Below are positions 16,920 through 25,837 of a DNA stretch of 64,000 bases, piece by piece; positions within the stretch are counted from its first letter, which is position 1, and each line of letters begins with the position of its first letter. The notes under the pieces were generated by a model. The model saw only the letters and a program-made list of their open reading frames with translations. It did not search any database and was not told where the DNA came from. Source of the DNA: Ramlibacter tataouinensis. GTDB lineage: Bacteria; Pseudomonadota; Gammaproteobacteria; Burkholderiales; Burkholderiaceae_C. The stretch is taken from assembly GCA_002427815.1 (NCBI GenBank), contig DIZF01000005.1, positions 17,872 to 81,871 on the forward strand, given 5' to 3'. A program made the translations under genes and the position numbers.

Positions 16920-19010
16920 ATGGACGCGATCTCGCGCCTGCTCCAGCCGCGCAGTGTGGCCGTCATCGGGGCCTCGACCGACGCCGGCAAGACCGCCGGT
17001 CGCCCGGTGGCTTACCTGCGCAAGCACGGCTTCAGCGGCGACATCTATCCGGTCAATCCGCGGGTCGACGCCATCGACGGGCTGCCGTGCTATGCCGATA
17101 TCGCCTCGCTGCCTGCCGTGCCGGACGTCGCGATCGTGCTGCTGGGTGCCGAACGCGCCCACATCGCCGTGCGCGAACTGGCTGCTCGCGGCACCCCGGC
17201 CGCCATCGTGCTGGCCAGCGGCTATTCCGAAACCGGCGCGGCGGGCGCGCACCGCCAGGCCCAGTTGATCGAGGCCGCCGGCGGCATGCGCATCCTGGGC
17301 CCCAACACCATCGGCCTGGTCAACCTGACCGACGGCATCGTCCTGTCGGCCAGCGGCGCGCTGGAGATGGATCGGTTCCCGGTCGGCAACATCGGCGTCG
17401 TGTCGCAAAGCGGCGGCATTCTGGGCGCTTTGCTGTCTCGCGCCGCGGCTCGCGGCATCGGCTTGTCCAAGCTCGTCTCCACCAGCAATGAAGCCGATCT
17501 CGATCTTTCGGATTTCGTCGACCGGCTCGTCGACGACCCGGCGACGCGGGTGATCGCGCTGTATGTGGAAGGCGTGCGGGACCCGGAGAAGTTCCGGGCA
17601 GCGGCGCTGAAGGCTGCGCGAAACGGCAAACCGGTGGTCGCCTTCAAGGTCGGCCGATCCGAAGCAGGGGCGAAAGCAGCCGTCTCGCACACCGGCGCCC
17701 TGGCCGGCGCGGACCGCATGTACGACGCGTTGTTCCAGCAGGTCGGCGTGATCCGGGCGCAGACGTTTGCGGACCTGCTCGACATCCCGGCCGCGCTTGC
17801 GACCGGCCGGGTGCTGCGGGGCAATCGCGTCGCCATCCTCACGTCGACCGGCGGCGCGGGCACGCTGGTTTCCGACAGCCTGGGTGTGTCCGGATTCGAG
17901 ACGCCGCCACCCGACGCGCCAACCGCCGCCCGGCTGCGGGCGCTGCAGACCGGGGACCATGCAGCGCTGGACCGCAATCCCATCGATGTGACGCTGGCGG
18001 GGCTGCAGCCCGAACTGCTTCGCGGTGCCATCCAGGCGCTGCTCGACAGCCCGAGCTACGACGCGCTGGTGATCATCGTGGGCTCATCCGGCGTCGCGAT
18101 GCCCGAGCTGATGGCCGGCGCCATCGCGGATTGCCTGCACACCAGCGACAAGCCCGTCGTCGCCTACATCAGCCCGCATGCGCCCGAAGCGGCCGCGCTG
18201 CTGACCCAGCGTGGCGTGCCGGCCTTTGTCGCTGCCGAGAGTTGCGCTGCGGCGCTGGATGGGATGCTGCGGGCCGCGCGCTGGAAGATGCCACCGGCGG
18301 TTGCCGCCATCCGGGCCCCCGAGGTCGCGGTCGCCGATTTTCCGGCCGCCTCGCTTGATGAGGCCCAGGCCAAGCAGTTGTTCGCGCGCTTTGGCATCCC
18401 CTGTGTTCGCGAAATCGTCGTCGGCACACCTGAAGAGGCTCAGCGGGCTGCGCGCGAACTCGGCCCCCGGGTGGTGTTGAAGATCCTGTCGGGCGAGATC
18501 ACGCACAAGAGCGACGTCGGAGGGGTTGCGGTGAACCTGACGGCCGAGGAAATCGGCTCGCGCCTGTCGGAAATGGCCACTGAAGTGAAAGCCAGGACCG
18601 GGACGTCCCCGAAGCGCTTCCTGGTGCAGGAAATGGTCGCGGAGGGTACGGAGCTGATCCTGGGAATGCATCGCGATCCGCTGGGCACCGCGATCCTGCT
18701 GGGCATGGGCGGCGTCACAGCCGAACTGCTCAAGGACACGACGCTGTGCCTGCTGCCGCCGCAAGGCGGCCTCGGCCGCGCAGACGCGCTGGCCCTCGCA
18801 CGCCGACTCAGGACCTGGCCCCTGCTCGATGGCTTCCGCGGCCGTCCCAAAGCCGACGTGGACGCGCTGGTGTCGGCGATCGTCGCGTTCTCGCAGATGG
18901 CCGGCCAATTGGGCGAGCGCCTGGTCGAAGCCGAGGTCAACCCCCTGTTTGTGCTTCCGGCCGGGCAGGGCGTGCGGGCGGCCGACGGCGTGGCCGTGCT
19001 GCGCAACTGA
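16920..19010 (+). CDS. ADP-forming acetate/acyl-CoA synthetase family protein
   Basis: A 696-residue fused NDP-forming acyl-CoA synthetase. Order of domains: CoA-binding (SVAVIGASTDAGKTAGRP, residues 11-28), succinyl-CoA-ligase-like domain with the phospho-His segment AAVSHTGALAG (about residue 258), and a C-terminal ATP-grasp domain (KQLFARFGIPCVRE to EVNPLFVLP, about 480-690) with HKSDVGGVAVNL. It would activate a carboxylate imported via the Bug protein to its CoA thioester using ATP, giving ADP and phosphate. Part of the three-gene operon 15066-19010. Confidence 0.9.
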   Translation: MDAISRLLQPRSVAVIGASTDAGKTAGRPVAYLRKHGFSGDIYPVNPRVDAIDGLPCYADIASLPAVPDVAIVLLGAERAHIAVRELAARGTPAAIVLASGYSETGAAGAHRQAQLIEAAGGMRILGPNTIGLVNLTDGIVLSASGALEMDRFPVGNIGVVSQSGGILGALLSRAAARGIGLSKLVSTSNEADLDLSDFVDRLVDDPATRVIALYVEGVRDPEKFRAAALKAARNGKPVVAFKVGRSEAGAKAAVSHTGALAGADRMYDALFQQVGVIRAQTFADLLDIPAALATGRVLRGNRVAILTSTGGAGTLVSDSLGVSGFETPPPDAPTAARLRALQTGDHAALDRNPIDVTLAGLQPELLRGAIQALLDSPSYDALVIIVGSSGVAMPELMAGAIADCLHTSDKPVVAYISPHAPEAAALLTQRGVPAFVAAESCAAALDGMLRAARWKMPPAVAAIRAPEVAVADFPAASLDEAQAKQLFARFGIPCVREIVVGTPEEAQRAARELGPRVVLKILSGEITHKSDVGGVAVNLTAEEIGSRLSEMATEVKARTGTSPKRFLVQEMVAEGTELILGMHRDPLGTAILLGMGGVTAELLKDTTLCLLPPQGGLGRADALALARRLRTWPLLDGFRGRPKADVDALVSAIVAFSQMAGQLGERLVEAEVNPLFVLPAGQGVRAADGVAVLRN

Positions 19011-19060
19011 GCGGCGGGCTCGGCTGACGCGAACCGACAGATGCGCGCCCGGCGGCCGCC

Positions 19061-19978
19061 TCAGGCCTTGCCGGCCGCGGCCCGGGGCTTGCGCGCCACC
19101 AGAAATTCCAGCAGCACCTGGGCGGCGCTCGAGAGGCTGCGATCCTTCCAGCGGATCACGAAGATCTCGCGCTTGAGGCCGGGCGCGTTCAGCGGCCGGG
19201 TCGCCAGGTCAGGATGCTGGAAGTGGAACAGCGTCAGTGACGGCACGACGGTGATGCCCAGGCCGGCGCGCACCATGCCGGCCACGGTGCTGAGCTGCTC
19301 CAGTTCCATGACGCGGTTCATCTGCGCCGGCCGCACGGCCGCCTCGATGTGCTGGCGCACGCTGCTGCTGCGGGCCAGGTGGATGAAGGGCTCGCCGGCT
19401 AGCTGAGCCAGGGTGAGCGTGCGGCGGGCGGCCAGCGGATGGTCGGCGCGGCACACCAGGTGGAAGCGGTCGCTGCAGAACGGGTCGGTGCGCAGTTCGG
19501 GCGCGCTGGCTCGCACGGCCGCCAGCGCAAAGTCCGCGCGGCCGCTGCGAACCCGTTCGACGCAGCTCTCCGACAGCTCGTCGGCCACGTCCAGCTCGAT
19601 ACCGGGATAGTGGGCGCGAAATTCCGCGAGCACACCGGGCAGCCAGCCCGCCGCCAGCGAGGGCAGCGCGGCCAGCGCCACCCGACCGCGCCTGCGGGCG
19701 GCGTGCTCCCCGAGGTCGGACAGGGCCGCGCGGAAGTCCTCCAGCAGGCGCGACGCTCCGGCCAGGAACAGGCGCCCCTCGGGCGTGAGCTCGACCTTGC
19801 GGGTGTCGCGGTCGAACAGGCGGATGGAGATCGCGTCCTCGAGCGTGCGGATCAGCGTGCTGAACGCCGATTGCGACAGATGGCATTGGTTGGCGGCGCG
19901 GGTGAAGTTCTTCTGCTCGGCCAGGGCCAGGAAAGCCTTCACCTGCCGCGTGGAAACGTTCAGGTCGGTTATCTGCAT
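19061..19978 (-). CDS. LysR family transcriptional regulator
   Basis: A 305-residue LysR-type regulator with the HTH ALAEQKNFTRAANQCHLSQSAFSTLI (written in two parts: FTRAANQCHLSQ then SAFSTLIRTL) at about residues 17-40 and the wing RLFDRDTRKVELTPEG. It is divergent from the AtuA-like operon (first gene at 20099), the likely target. The 120-base intergenic region is AT-richer than its surroundings and contains TTCTTCAAATAGAA, a possible imperfect binding site. Confidence 0.92.
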   Translation of the reverse strand: MQITDLNVSTRQVKAFLALAEQKNFTRAANQCHLSQSAFSTLIRTLEDAISIRLFDRDTRKVELTPEGRLFLAGASRLLEDFRAALSDLGEHAARRRGRVALAALPSLAAGWLPGVLAEFRAHYPGIELDVADELSESCVERVRSGRADFALAAVRASAPELRTDPFCSDRFHLVCRADHPLAARRTLTLAQLAGEPFIHLARSSSVRQHIEAAVRPAQMNRVMELEQLSTVAGMVRAGLGITVVPSLTLFHFQHPDLATRPLNAPGLKREIFVIRWKDRSLSSAAQVLLEFLVARKPRAAAGKA

Positions 19979-20098
19979 TTTCGATCACTTTATCCAAAAA
20001 ATGCGATTCTTCAAATAGAAGGCGCGGCCTACACTGCCCCTCGCACACCGGCAAAGCGGCCACATCGGCCCTGCGGGGTGTCCAGGACGACAAGAAAC

Positions 20099-21442
20099 AT
20101 GGAGACACTGAAGGTCGGCTGCGCAGCCGGCTTCTCGGGAGACAGGACCGATGCCGCGGCTGCGGTGGTCGAGACCCTGGTGCACCGGGGCGGGCCATCC
20201 GTGCTGATCTTCGAAACCCTGGCCGAGCGCACGCTCGCCCTGGCCCAGCTCGCGCGCCGCGGCGATCCCGAGGCAGGTTACGAGCCTTTGCTCCAGGAAA
20301 TGGTCGCGCCGGTGCTGGCGCGCTGCCTCGCGCACCACATCCGCATCGTCAGCAACTTCGGCGCCGCCAATCCGCGCGCCGCCGCGCAGCGCATCCTGGC
20401 GTTGGCGCGCCAGCAGGGACTGCGCGCGCCGCGCATCGCGGTGGTCGCCGGCGACGACGTGTCGGGGCCTGAGCATAGAGAGGCGCTGATGCAGGCGCTC
20501 GGTCCTGCCGCCGCGGGGATAGCGATCGCCAGCGCCAATGCGTACCTGGGCGCCGACGCGATCGCCGCCGCCCTGCGCGCCGGCGCCGACATCGTGGTGA
20601 CGGGGCGCGTCGCCGACCCATCGCTGACCGTGGGTCCGGCGCTCGCCCACTATGGCTGGGCCGAAGACGACTGGAACCGCATCGCCCGCGCCACCATGGC
20701 CGGCCATCTGCTGGAGTGCGGCGCCCAGGTTACCGGCGGCTATTACGCCGACCCGGGGTTCAAGGACGTGCCCGACCTGGCCCACGTCGGCTTTCCGATC
20801 GCCGAGATCGACGCCGAGGGAAATTGCACCATCACCAAGGCCGACGGCACCGGCGGCTGTGTCGACGAGCACACGGTCAAGGAACAGGTGCTGTACGAGG
20901 TGCATGACCCGGCGGCCTATCTCACGCCCGACGTCACGGCCGACATCACCCAGGCACAGGTGACGCGGCTCGGGCCCGACGAGGTGCGCCTGACCGGCGT
21001 GCGCGGCCATCCACGGCCGGCAACGTTGAAGGTCAATGTGTTCCACGAGCACGGCTGGCTGGCCGAGGGCGAAATCTCGTATGCCGGCCGCGGCGCCGAG
21101 GCGCGCGCGCGGCTGGGGGCGCAGGTGCTGAAGGAGCGCCTGGCCGGCTGCGGTCCGCTGCGGATCGACCTGCTCGGCGTCGCCAGCGTGTTCGGCGACG
21201 ATGCCGGCCGCTGGCTGGCGGCGCAGCCGGTGGGCCAGGCCCAGGACGTGCGGCTGCGGGTGGCCATGAACCATGCCGATCGCGCGGTGGCGCAACGCCT
21301 GCCGCGCGAAGTCACCGCTCTCTACACCTGCGGGCCCGCCGGCGGCGGCGGCGTCCGGACCGGGCTGCGTGCGCGGCTGGGCACGCTGTCGTGCGGCCTC
21401 GCGCGAGAACTCGCGCCGGCCCGCTTCGAATTTGTCGAATGA
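20099..21442 (+). CDS. AtuA family protein, N-terminal (DUF1446) domain
   Basis: A 447-residue protein of the acyclic-terpene-utilisation AtuA family. Starting at 20099 gives METLKVGCAAGFSGDRTDAA, the family's usual beginning. Conserved features include GADIVVTGRVADPSLTVGP (about 162-180), HLLECGAQVTGGYYADPG (about 200-217) and DGTGGCVDEHTVKEQ. AtuA is required for citronellol/geraniol growth in pseudomonads but its reaction is not established. Here the family's C-terminal domain is encoded separately by the next gene. None of the carboxylase genes of the Atu pathway are present, so a terpene role is not supported by context. Confidence 0.88.
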   Translation: METLKVGCAAGFSGDRTDAAAAVVETLVHRGGPSVLIFETLAERTLALAQLARRGDPEAGYEPLLQEMVAPVLARCLAHHIRIVSNFGAANPRAAAQRILALARQQGLRAPRIAVVAGDDVSGPEHREALMQALGPAAAGIAIASANAYLGADAIAAALRAGADIVVTGRVADPSLTVGPALAHYGWAEDDWNRIARATMAGHLLECGAQVTGGYYADPGFKDVPDLAHVGFPIAEIDAEGNCTITKADGTGGCVDEHTVKEQVLYEVHDPAAYLTPDVTADITQAQVTRLGPDEVRLTGVRGHPRPATLKVNVFHEHGWLAEGEISYAGRGAEARARLGAQVLKERLAGCGPLRIDLLGVASVFGDDAGRWLAAQPVGQAQDVRLRVAMNHADRAVAQRLPREVTALYTCGPAGGGGVRTGLRARLGTLSCGLARELAPARFEFVE

Positions 21443-21452
21443 GGAACGCCTG

Positions 21453-21839
21453 ATGCGCACCGTCAAGGTCCCGCTCATCCATGCTGCCCACGGCCGCACC
21501 GGCGACAAGGGCAATCGCTCGAACATCAGTGTCGTTGCCTGGCATCCCGATCTGTACCCGTTGCTGGTGGAACATGTGACCGAGCAAGCGGTGGCGGCGC
21601 AGTTCGCCGATCGCCGGCCGAGCCGCGTTGCGCGCTATCTGCTGCCGCGCCTGCACGCCATGAACTTCGTGCTCGACGATGTGCTCGACGGCGGCGTCAA
21701 CGACGCACTGAACCTGGACAGCCACGGCAAGGCGCTGTCCTTTCTCTTGCTGGACCTGCCGCTGGCCGTACCCGAATCCCTGCTGCCGCTGCTGCGCGGC
21801 GACTATCAACTCACCTCACTCAATGGAGACAAGCCATGA
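21453..21839 (+). CDS. AtuA-like C-terminal (ferredoxin-fold) domain protein
   Basis: A 128-residue protein matching the C-terminal domain that full-length AtuA proteins carry: KVPLIHAAHGRTGDKGNRSN at the N-terminus is the signature, followed by ARYLLPRLHAMNFVLDDVL and DSHGKALSFLLLDLPL. An AATGAGGA region provides its ribosome-binding site 8 bases upstream and it starts 10 bases after the DUF1446 gene. The two products probably form one complex. The stop overlaps the next Bug gene by 4 bases. Confidence 0.85.
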   Translation: MRTVKVPLIHAAHGRTGDKGNRSNISVVAWHPDLYPLLVEHVTEQAVAAQFADRRPSRVARYLLPRLHAMNFVLDDVLDGGVNDALNLDSHGKALSFLLLDLPLAVPESLLPLLRGDYQLTSLNGDKP

Positions 21840-22810
21840 CCCGATTTCCCCGACGCGCCGCCTTGCTGGCGCTGACCGCGGCCGCGTTGACAACGCCCGT
21901 TGCCTGGGCGCAAGCCGCCTGGCCCGACAAGCCCCTCACGTTCATCGTGCCGTTCGCTGCCGGCAGCGCCACCGACCAGCTGGCACGCGCCCTCGGCAAC
22001 TCCGTCACGCAGCAGTCCAAGCAGCCTGTGGTGGTCGACGACAAGGCCGGGGCCAGCGGCATGATCGCCGCCCAGGCGGTGGCGAAGGCCGCGCCGGACG
22101 GCTACACGGTGCTGATAACGACCAACACCACGCACGCGGCCAACGAGCACCTGTACAAGAAACTGCCCTACGACCCGGTCAAGGATTTTGCGCCGGTCAC
22201 CGGGCTGGGCAAGGGCGGGCAGGTGCTGGTGGTGCGCGCCGACGCACCCTACAAGACGGTGGCCGACCTGCTGGCCAAGGCGCGCAAGGAGCCGGGCAAA
22301 CTCAGCTTTGCGAGCGGTAGTTCGTCCAGCCGGGTCGCGGGCGAGATGTTCAAGCAGCTCAGCCACACCGAAATCCTGCACATTCCCTACAAGAGCAATC
22401 CGAATGCGATCACCGACTTGCTGGGCGGCCAGGTCGACATGATGATCACCGATACCGCGACCGGCGTGCCGCAGATCAAGGGCGGCAAGCTGCGCGCGCT
22501 GGGCGTTTCGACAACGCACCGCATTCCGATTTTGCCTGAAGTGCCGACGATCGACGAAGCCGGCGTCAAGGGCTACGACATGAGCTACTGGTTCGCTGCG
22601 TACGTACCGGCGGCAACGCCGGCGCCGGTGGTGGCGAAGCTGAGAGAGCTGCTGGTGAATGCCGTCAACGGTCCGGCGGCCAAGGCCTTCTTCGAGACCA
22701 GCGGTGCCGAGGCCTGGGCCACCACGTCGCCCGAACTGGCGAAGTTCCAGGCCGATGAAACGCTGAAGTGGGGCAAGGTGATCAAGGCCGCGGGGATCGA
22801 GCCCGAGTAA
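21836..22810 (+). CDS. Tripartite tricarboxylate transporter substrate-binding protein (Bug/TctC)
   Basis: A 324-residue Bug protein, third of its family in the window. Signal peptide RRAALLALTAAALTTPVAWAQA, mature start WPDKPLTFIVPFAAGSATDQ; further motifs are VVVDDKAGASGMIA, AAPDGYTVLI and LHIPYKSNP. It starts in an ATGA overlap with the AtuA C-terminal gene, so it is expressed with the AtuA pair and likely delivers that pathway's substrate. A bidirectional terminator lies about 100 bases downstream. Confidence 0.93.
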   Translation: MTRFPRRAALLALTAAALTTPVAWAQAAWPDKPLTFIVPFAAGSATDQLARALGNSVTQQSKQPVVVDDKAGASGMIAAQAVAKAAPDGYTVLITTNTTHAANEHLYKKLPYDPVKDFAPVTGLGKGGQVLVVRADAPYKTVADLLAKARKEPGKLSFASGSSSSRVAGEMFKQLSHTEILHIPYKSNPNAITDLLGGQVDMMITDTATGVPQIKGGKLRALGVSTTHRIPILPEVPTIDEAGVKGYDMSYWFAAYVPAATPAPVVAKLRELLVNAVNGPAAKAFFETSGAEAWATTSPELAKFQADETLKWGKVIKAAGIEPE

Positions 22811-22913
22811 ACGACCAGCCCGGTTCGACCTGGCCGATGTCGAGCCGCTGATCCGGGCTACTTTGCCCTACCGAGACGCCCTCCGGTGGGCCGGAGATGG
22901 CCTGCGGCCAAAA

Positions 22914-22940
22914 TGAAAAACGCCCCTGTGGGGCGCTTTT
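22914..22940. terminator. Bidirectional rho-independent terminator
   Basis: CGCCCC (22921-22926) and GGGGCG (22930-22935) form a tight GC stem with a TGT loop, flanked by five As on the left and TTTT on the right. It can end transcription of the AtuA/Bug operon reading rightward and of the DUF4148 gene reading leftward; it lies between these convergent units. Confidence 0.85.
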
Positions 22941-22957
22941 CCTGCACACAGATCCGC

Positions 22958-23254
22958 TCAGATGGGACCGGCTTCGCCGCGCGTGATGCGGCCCAGCCGC
23001 ACGGCTTCGGCCGCCTGGGCACGAACTGCCTTCGAGTCGAGGCTGGACTGCAAGGGCACCGCCACGCGCGAGCCGGCCGGCTCGGTGCTACGGTTCGCCC
23101 CCGCCGTCGCGGCTTCCGCCCGCACCTCGTCGCGGGAGCGTGAGCCCTGGAACTGGATCCGGTATTGGGAAGCGTCGGCTTCGTCGGCATGCACAGCGGG
23201 GCCGGCGATCGCGGCCAGAGCGGCTATGGTGACGAGCAGCATTCTTGATTTCAT
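22958..23254 (-). CDS. DUF4148-like exported small protein
   Basis: A 98-residue protein. The start at 23254 gives a signal peptide (MLLVTIAALAAIAGPAVHA). The mature part contains the charged helix SRSRDEVRAEAATAG and a second DSKAVRAQAAEAVRLGRITRGE, the general pattern of the small periplasmic DUF4148 proteins common in Burkholderiales. It lies 57 bases downstream of the histidine kinase gene on the same strand and may be part of that operon. Role unknown. Confidence 0.65.
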   Translation of the reverse strand: MKSRMLLVTIAALAAIAGPAVHADEADASQYRIQFQGSRSRDEVRAEAATAGANRSTEPAGSRVAVPLQSSLDSKAVRAQAAEAVRLGRITRGEAGPI

Positions 23255-23310
23255 GATCAACCTTTCAATGAGTGAACAGACTGTCCGGTCGGCGCTTGAA
23301 ATCGCGGGGT

Positions 23311-24807
23311 TCAAGCTTCAACCGTGGTCTCACTGTAGGTGCCGTGCTTTAGCTGAGCATGAGCGTTTTCTGAGCTGGAAATGAGCGATGGGGATCGGAG
23401 CTCCTGGGCCGGTTCGACGCGTGCGACCAGGCCGCCGGCATCGGTGCGGTTGCGCAGCCGGATGCGCAATCCCCAGCGTCGCGCCGCCGCCTGGGCGATC
23501 GCCAGACCGAGCCCGCTGCCACGCGCCATGCTGCCCGGCACACGGTAGAAACGGTCGAACACGCGGTCCAGGAACTCGGGGGCGATGCCGGGTCCGCTGT
23601 CGACCACCTCCACCACGACGACGTCGCCATCGCGCAGCAGGCGTACGTCCACCACCCCGCCTTCGGGCGTATAGCGCAGGGCATTCTCGATCAGATTGTC
23701 CAGCACGCTGCGCAGGTCCCCGGGGGCGCAGCGCCACGCGGGGGCCGGCGAGCCTGCGTCAAGGCCATCGACCAGTCCCAGATCGATATGGCGCTGGTCG
23801 GCCAGCGCGATCAGGGAAGCGATGCTCTCGTGCAACTGCGCTCTCACATCCACGACGCTCTCGGCTTCGGTGACCGGCCCCTGCTGCCGCGACATCTTCA
23901 GCAACTGCTCCACCAGTCTCTGCGCGCGCTTGAGCCCCGCTTCGAGCTGCGCAAAACTTTCCGCGCAAGCACCCGGGGGCAGGTCGCCGCGGACGTTTTC
24001 CAGCTGCAGCGCCAGCGCCGTGATGGGCGTGCGCAATTCGTGCGCCGCGTCCTGCACAAAACGCCGCTGGTCGCCGAATGCGTCGCGCAGACGGGTCAGC
24101 AGGCTGTTGAACGAGATCACCAGCGGCTGGATCTCCTGCGGCACGCGCTCCAGCGGCAATTCGGCGATGCTGTGCGCGTCCTGCAGTGCGGCCTGCTTGC
24201 CGATGTCCTGGACCGCGGACGACATCGCGCGCGCGAGTCCCCACAAGATAAGAATGGCCAGCGGCAGCAGGATCAGCACGGGGGCGATGGCCGCGGCGGC
24301 ACGCTCCGTCGCCAGCTGGCTGCGGAACAGCCCGCTCTGCAGGACCTGGATCCGTCGGCCGCCCACACCGGCTGGCTCACTGCTGTAGACCCGCCATGGC
24401 ACGCCGCCGGCTTGCAGATCGGCAAAGCCTGGCTGCAGCAGCCCCACTTCCAGCCGGGGCCAGGAAGACAGCAGCAGCTTGCCGTCGGCCGAGTACACCT
24501 GGGTCACGTAGGCGCCCCAGGTGTGGACGCGCTCCGATGTTGGTGCGGGCGCCGGCACCAGCTCCTCGTGGGTGGCCATCGCCTGGGCCAGCTGCTGCAT
24601 CTGGTCGTCCAGGAATTCGTTGACCATCCGGCTGTAACTCAAATAGGAGAACGCTGCCGATCCCGCGCCGACCAGCAGGAAGAGGGGCACCAGCCACAGG
24701 AGCAGGGCGCGCCGCAGGGAGCACATGGCGCCGGCGGGAAATACATGGAAGATGCGCCGCTGCGCCGGCGAACACATCCAGTTGGCGGGGCTGTGGTGAG
24801 CGCTCAT
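23311..24807 (-). CDS. Sensor histidine kinase (QseC-like)
   Basis: A 498-residue inner-membrane kinase. First membrane helix about residues 33-53 (LLLWLVPLFLLVGAGSAAF), a periplasmic sensor region of about 125 residues, second helix about 180-200 (VLILLPLAILILWGLARA), then the DHp domain with the phospho-acceptor His in AAHELRTPITAL (about residue 268), N-box LIENALRYTPEGG, and G-boxes DSGPGIAPE and GSGLGLAIAQ. It overlaps the regulator gene by 4 bases; a later in-frame ATG (MCSLRR) would remove only the N-terminal tail. It should phosphorylate the regulator at 24804. Confidence 0.92.
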   Translation of the reverse strand: MSAHHSPANWMCSPAQRRIFHVFPAGAMCSLRRALLLWLVPLFLLVGAGSAAFSYLSYSRMVNEFLDDQMQQLAQAMATHEELVPAPAPTSERVHTWGAYVTQVYSADGKLLLSSWPRLEVGLLQPGFADLQAGGVPWRVYSSEPAGVGGRRIQVLQSGLFRSQLATERAAAAIAPVLILLPLAILILWGLARAMSSAVQDIGKQAALQDAHSIAELPLERVPQEIQPLVISFNSLLTRLRDAFGDQRRFVQDAAHELRTPITALALQLENVRGDLPPGACAESFAQLEAGLKRAQRLVEQLLKMSRQQGPVTEAESVVDVRAQLHESIASLIALADQRHIDLGLVDGLDAGSPAPAWRCAPGDLRSVLDNLIENALRYTPEGGVVDVRLLRDGDVVVVEVVDSGPGIAPEFLDRVFDRFYRVPGSMARGSGLGLAIAQAAARRWGLRIRLRNRTDAGGLVARVEPAQELRSPSLISSSENAHAQLKHGTYSETTVEA

Positions 24808-25526
24808 CGCGGCGGCCCGGATACCGTGGCTGAGGACGGCCGCGCCGGTTGTGCCGGCTCGCCAGTCGATGGCGCGGCGACGCGCCAGCCCAGCCCCCGC
24901 ACATTGCGGATCGCATCGGGGCCCAGCTTGCGCCGCATGCCATGGATCAGCACATCCACTGCGTTGCTGCTGACCTCCTCGCCCCAGCCATAGATCCGGT
25001 TCTCGAGCTGGTCGCGCGACAGGATGGCGCCCGGGCGCTCCAGCAACGCGTGCAGCAGCGCGAATTCGCGCGCGGACAGTTGCGAGCGCTCGCCCTGCAC
25101 CAGGACCTCGCGGGTGGTCAGGTCCAGCTGCAGGGCCGCAGTCCCGACCACCGAGTGGGCACTGCCGTCCCGGCGCCGGATCACCGCGCGCATTCTGGCC
25201 AGCAGCTCCTGCAGTTCATAGGGTTTGACCAGGTAATCGTCGGCTCCGATGTCCAGGCCGGCGACCCGCGCATCCACTCCGTCCCGTGCAGTCAGCACCA
25301 GCACCGGAGTGCGGTCGCCCTGGCTGCGCGCCTGCCGCAGCACCTCGATGCCATCGCGTTTTGGCAGGCCCAGGTCGAGAAGAACGCACGAATAGCCGCC
25401 GTCCGCCAGCGCACTTTGCGCCAGCAGGCCATCCTTGACCCAATCGACGGACCAACCGCTGCCAGCCAGCGCCTGTTTCAGGCTGTGGCCGATCATCTCG
25501 TCGTCTTCCACCAGCAGAACGCGCAT
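24804..25526 (-). CDS. OmpR-type response regulator (QseB/PmrA-like)
   Basis: A 240-residue response regulator: receiver domain with acidic pocket EDDE (residues 7-10), phospho-acceptor Asp in LLDLGLPKRDG (Asp51), Thr in VLTARD and Lys in DDYLVKPYE, followed by an OmpR/PhoB winged helix (LSAREFALLHALLERPG to RNVRGLGWRV). First gene of the operon with the kinase. A direct repeat ATTAGC-N5-ATTAGC lies about 50-70 bases upstream of its start (25577-25593) and is a likely own binding site. Confidence 0.93.
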   Translation of the reverse strand: MRVLLVEDDEMIGHSLKQALAGSGWSVDWVKDGLLAQSALADGGYSCVLLDLGLPKRDGIEVLRQARSQGDRTPVLVLTARDGVDARVAGLDIGADDYLVKPYELQELLARMRAVIRRRDGSAHSVVGTAALQLDLTTREVLVQGERSQLSAREFALLHALLERPGAILSRDQLENRIYGWGEEVSSNAVDVLIHGMRRKLGPDAIRNVRGLGWRVAAPSTGEPAQPARPSSATVSGPPR

Positions 25527-25576
25527 CGGACTCCCACCGCGCCTGTAACGCGAAAGCTCAAGTCTACCTGCGAGAA

Positions 25577-25593
25577 ATTAGCCCGGCATTAGC
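25577..25593 (-). promoter_or_regulatory. Direct repeat, probable response-regulator box
   Basis: Two ATTAGC hexamers start exactly 11 bases apart (25577 and 25588); read on the coding strand this is GCTAAT-N5-GCTAAT, upstream of the response-regulator gene. OmpR/PmrA/QseB-type regulators bind two tandem half-sites with this 11-base spacing on one face of the helix, and the PmrA/QseB box (CTTAAT-like half-sites) is similar. The remaining part of the 25527-25837 gap shows no gene I can support. Confidence 0.55.
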
Positions 25594-25837
25594 TCAACAT
25601 CAACCGGCAGATCGATGCGCATGAACATTCTCCGGTTCAAGTCAGTTGAATGCGCACAGCCTGAACCTTGCCACTATGGGAAGGCCAACCGGGCGATCGA
25701 GTCTTTAACGTCGTGTTTGAGCAAGATCAACTCCTGGACATGGATCAGTCCTAGGCTGAGCGCTCCATGAAGTCAGTTCTGATGGGCCAGACCGCGCCGA
25801 TCCTCGGCGCCGGCATCGGTGCCTGAAAGATGGGGCC

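Noticed and set aside
16086..17960. 624-residue antisense frame under the enoyl-CoA hydratase and acyl-CoA synthetase genes
   Set aside because: Its His/Arg/Gln-rich composition is typical of the antisense of GC-rich coding DNA, and both sense genes have clear family motifs.
15066..22810. A complete terpene (citronellol/geraniol) degradation cluster
   Set aside because: Only AtuA-like genes are present; the carboxylase and dehydrogenase genes of that pathway are absent from the region.
25784..25830. Tiny ORF MKSVLMGQTAPILGAGIGA
   Set aside because: Too short, no ribosome-binding site and no neighbouring context.
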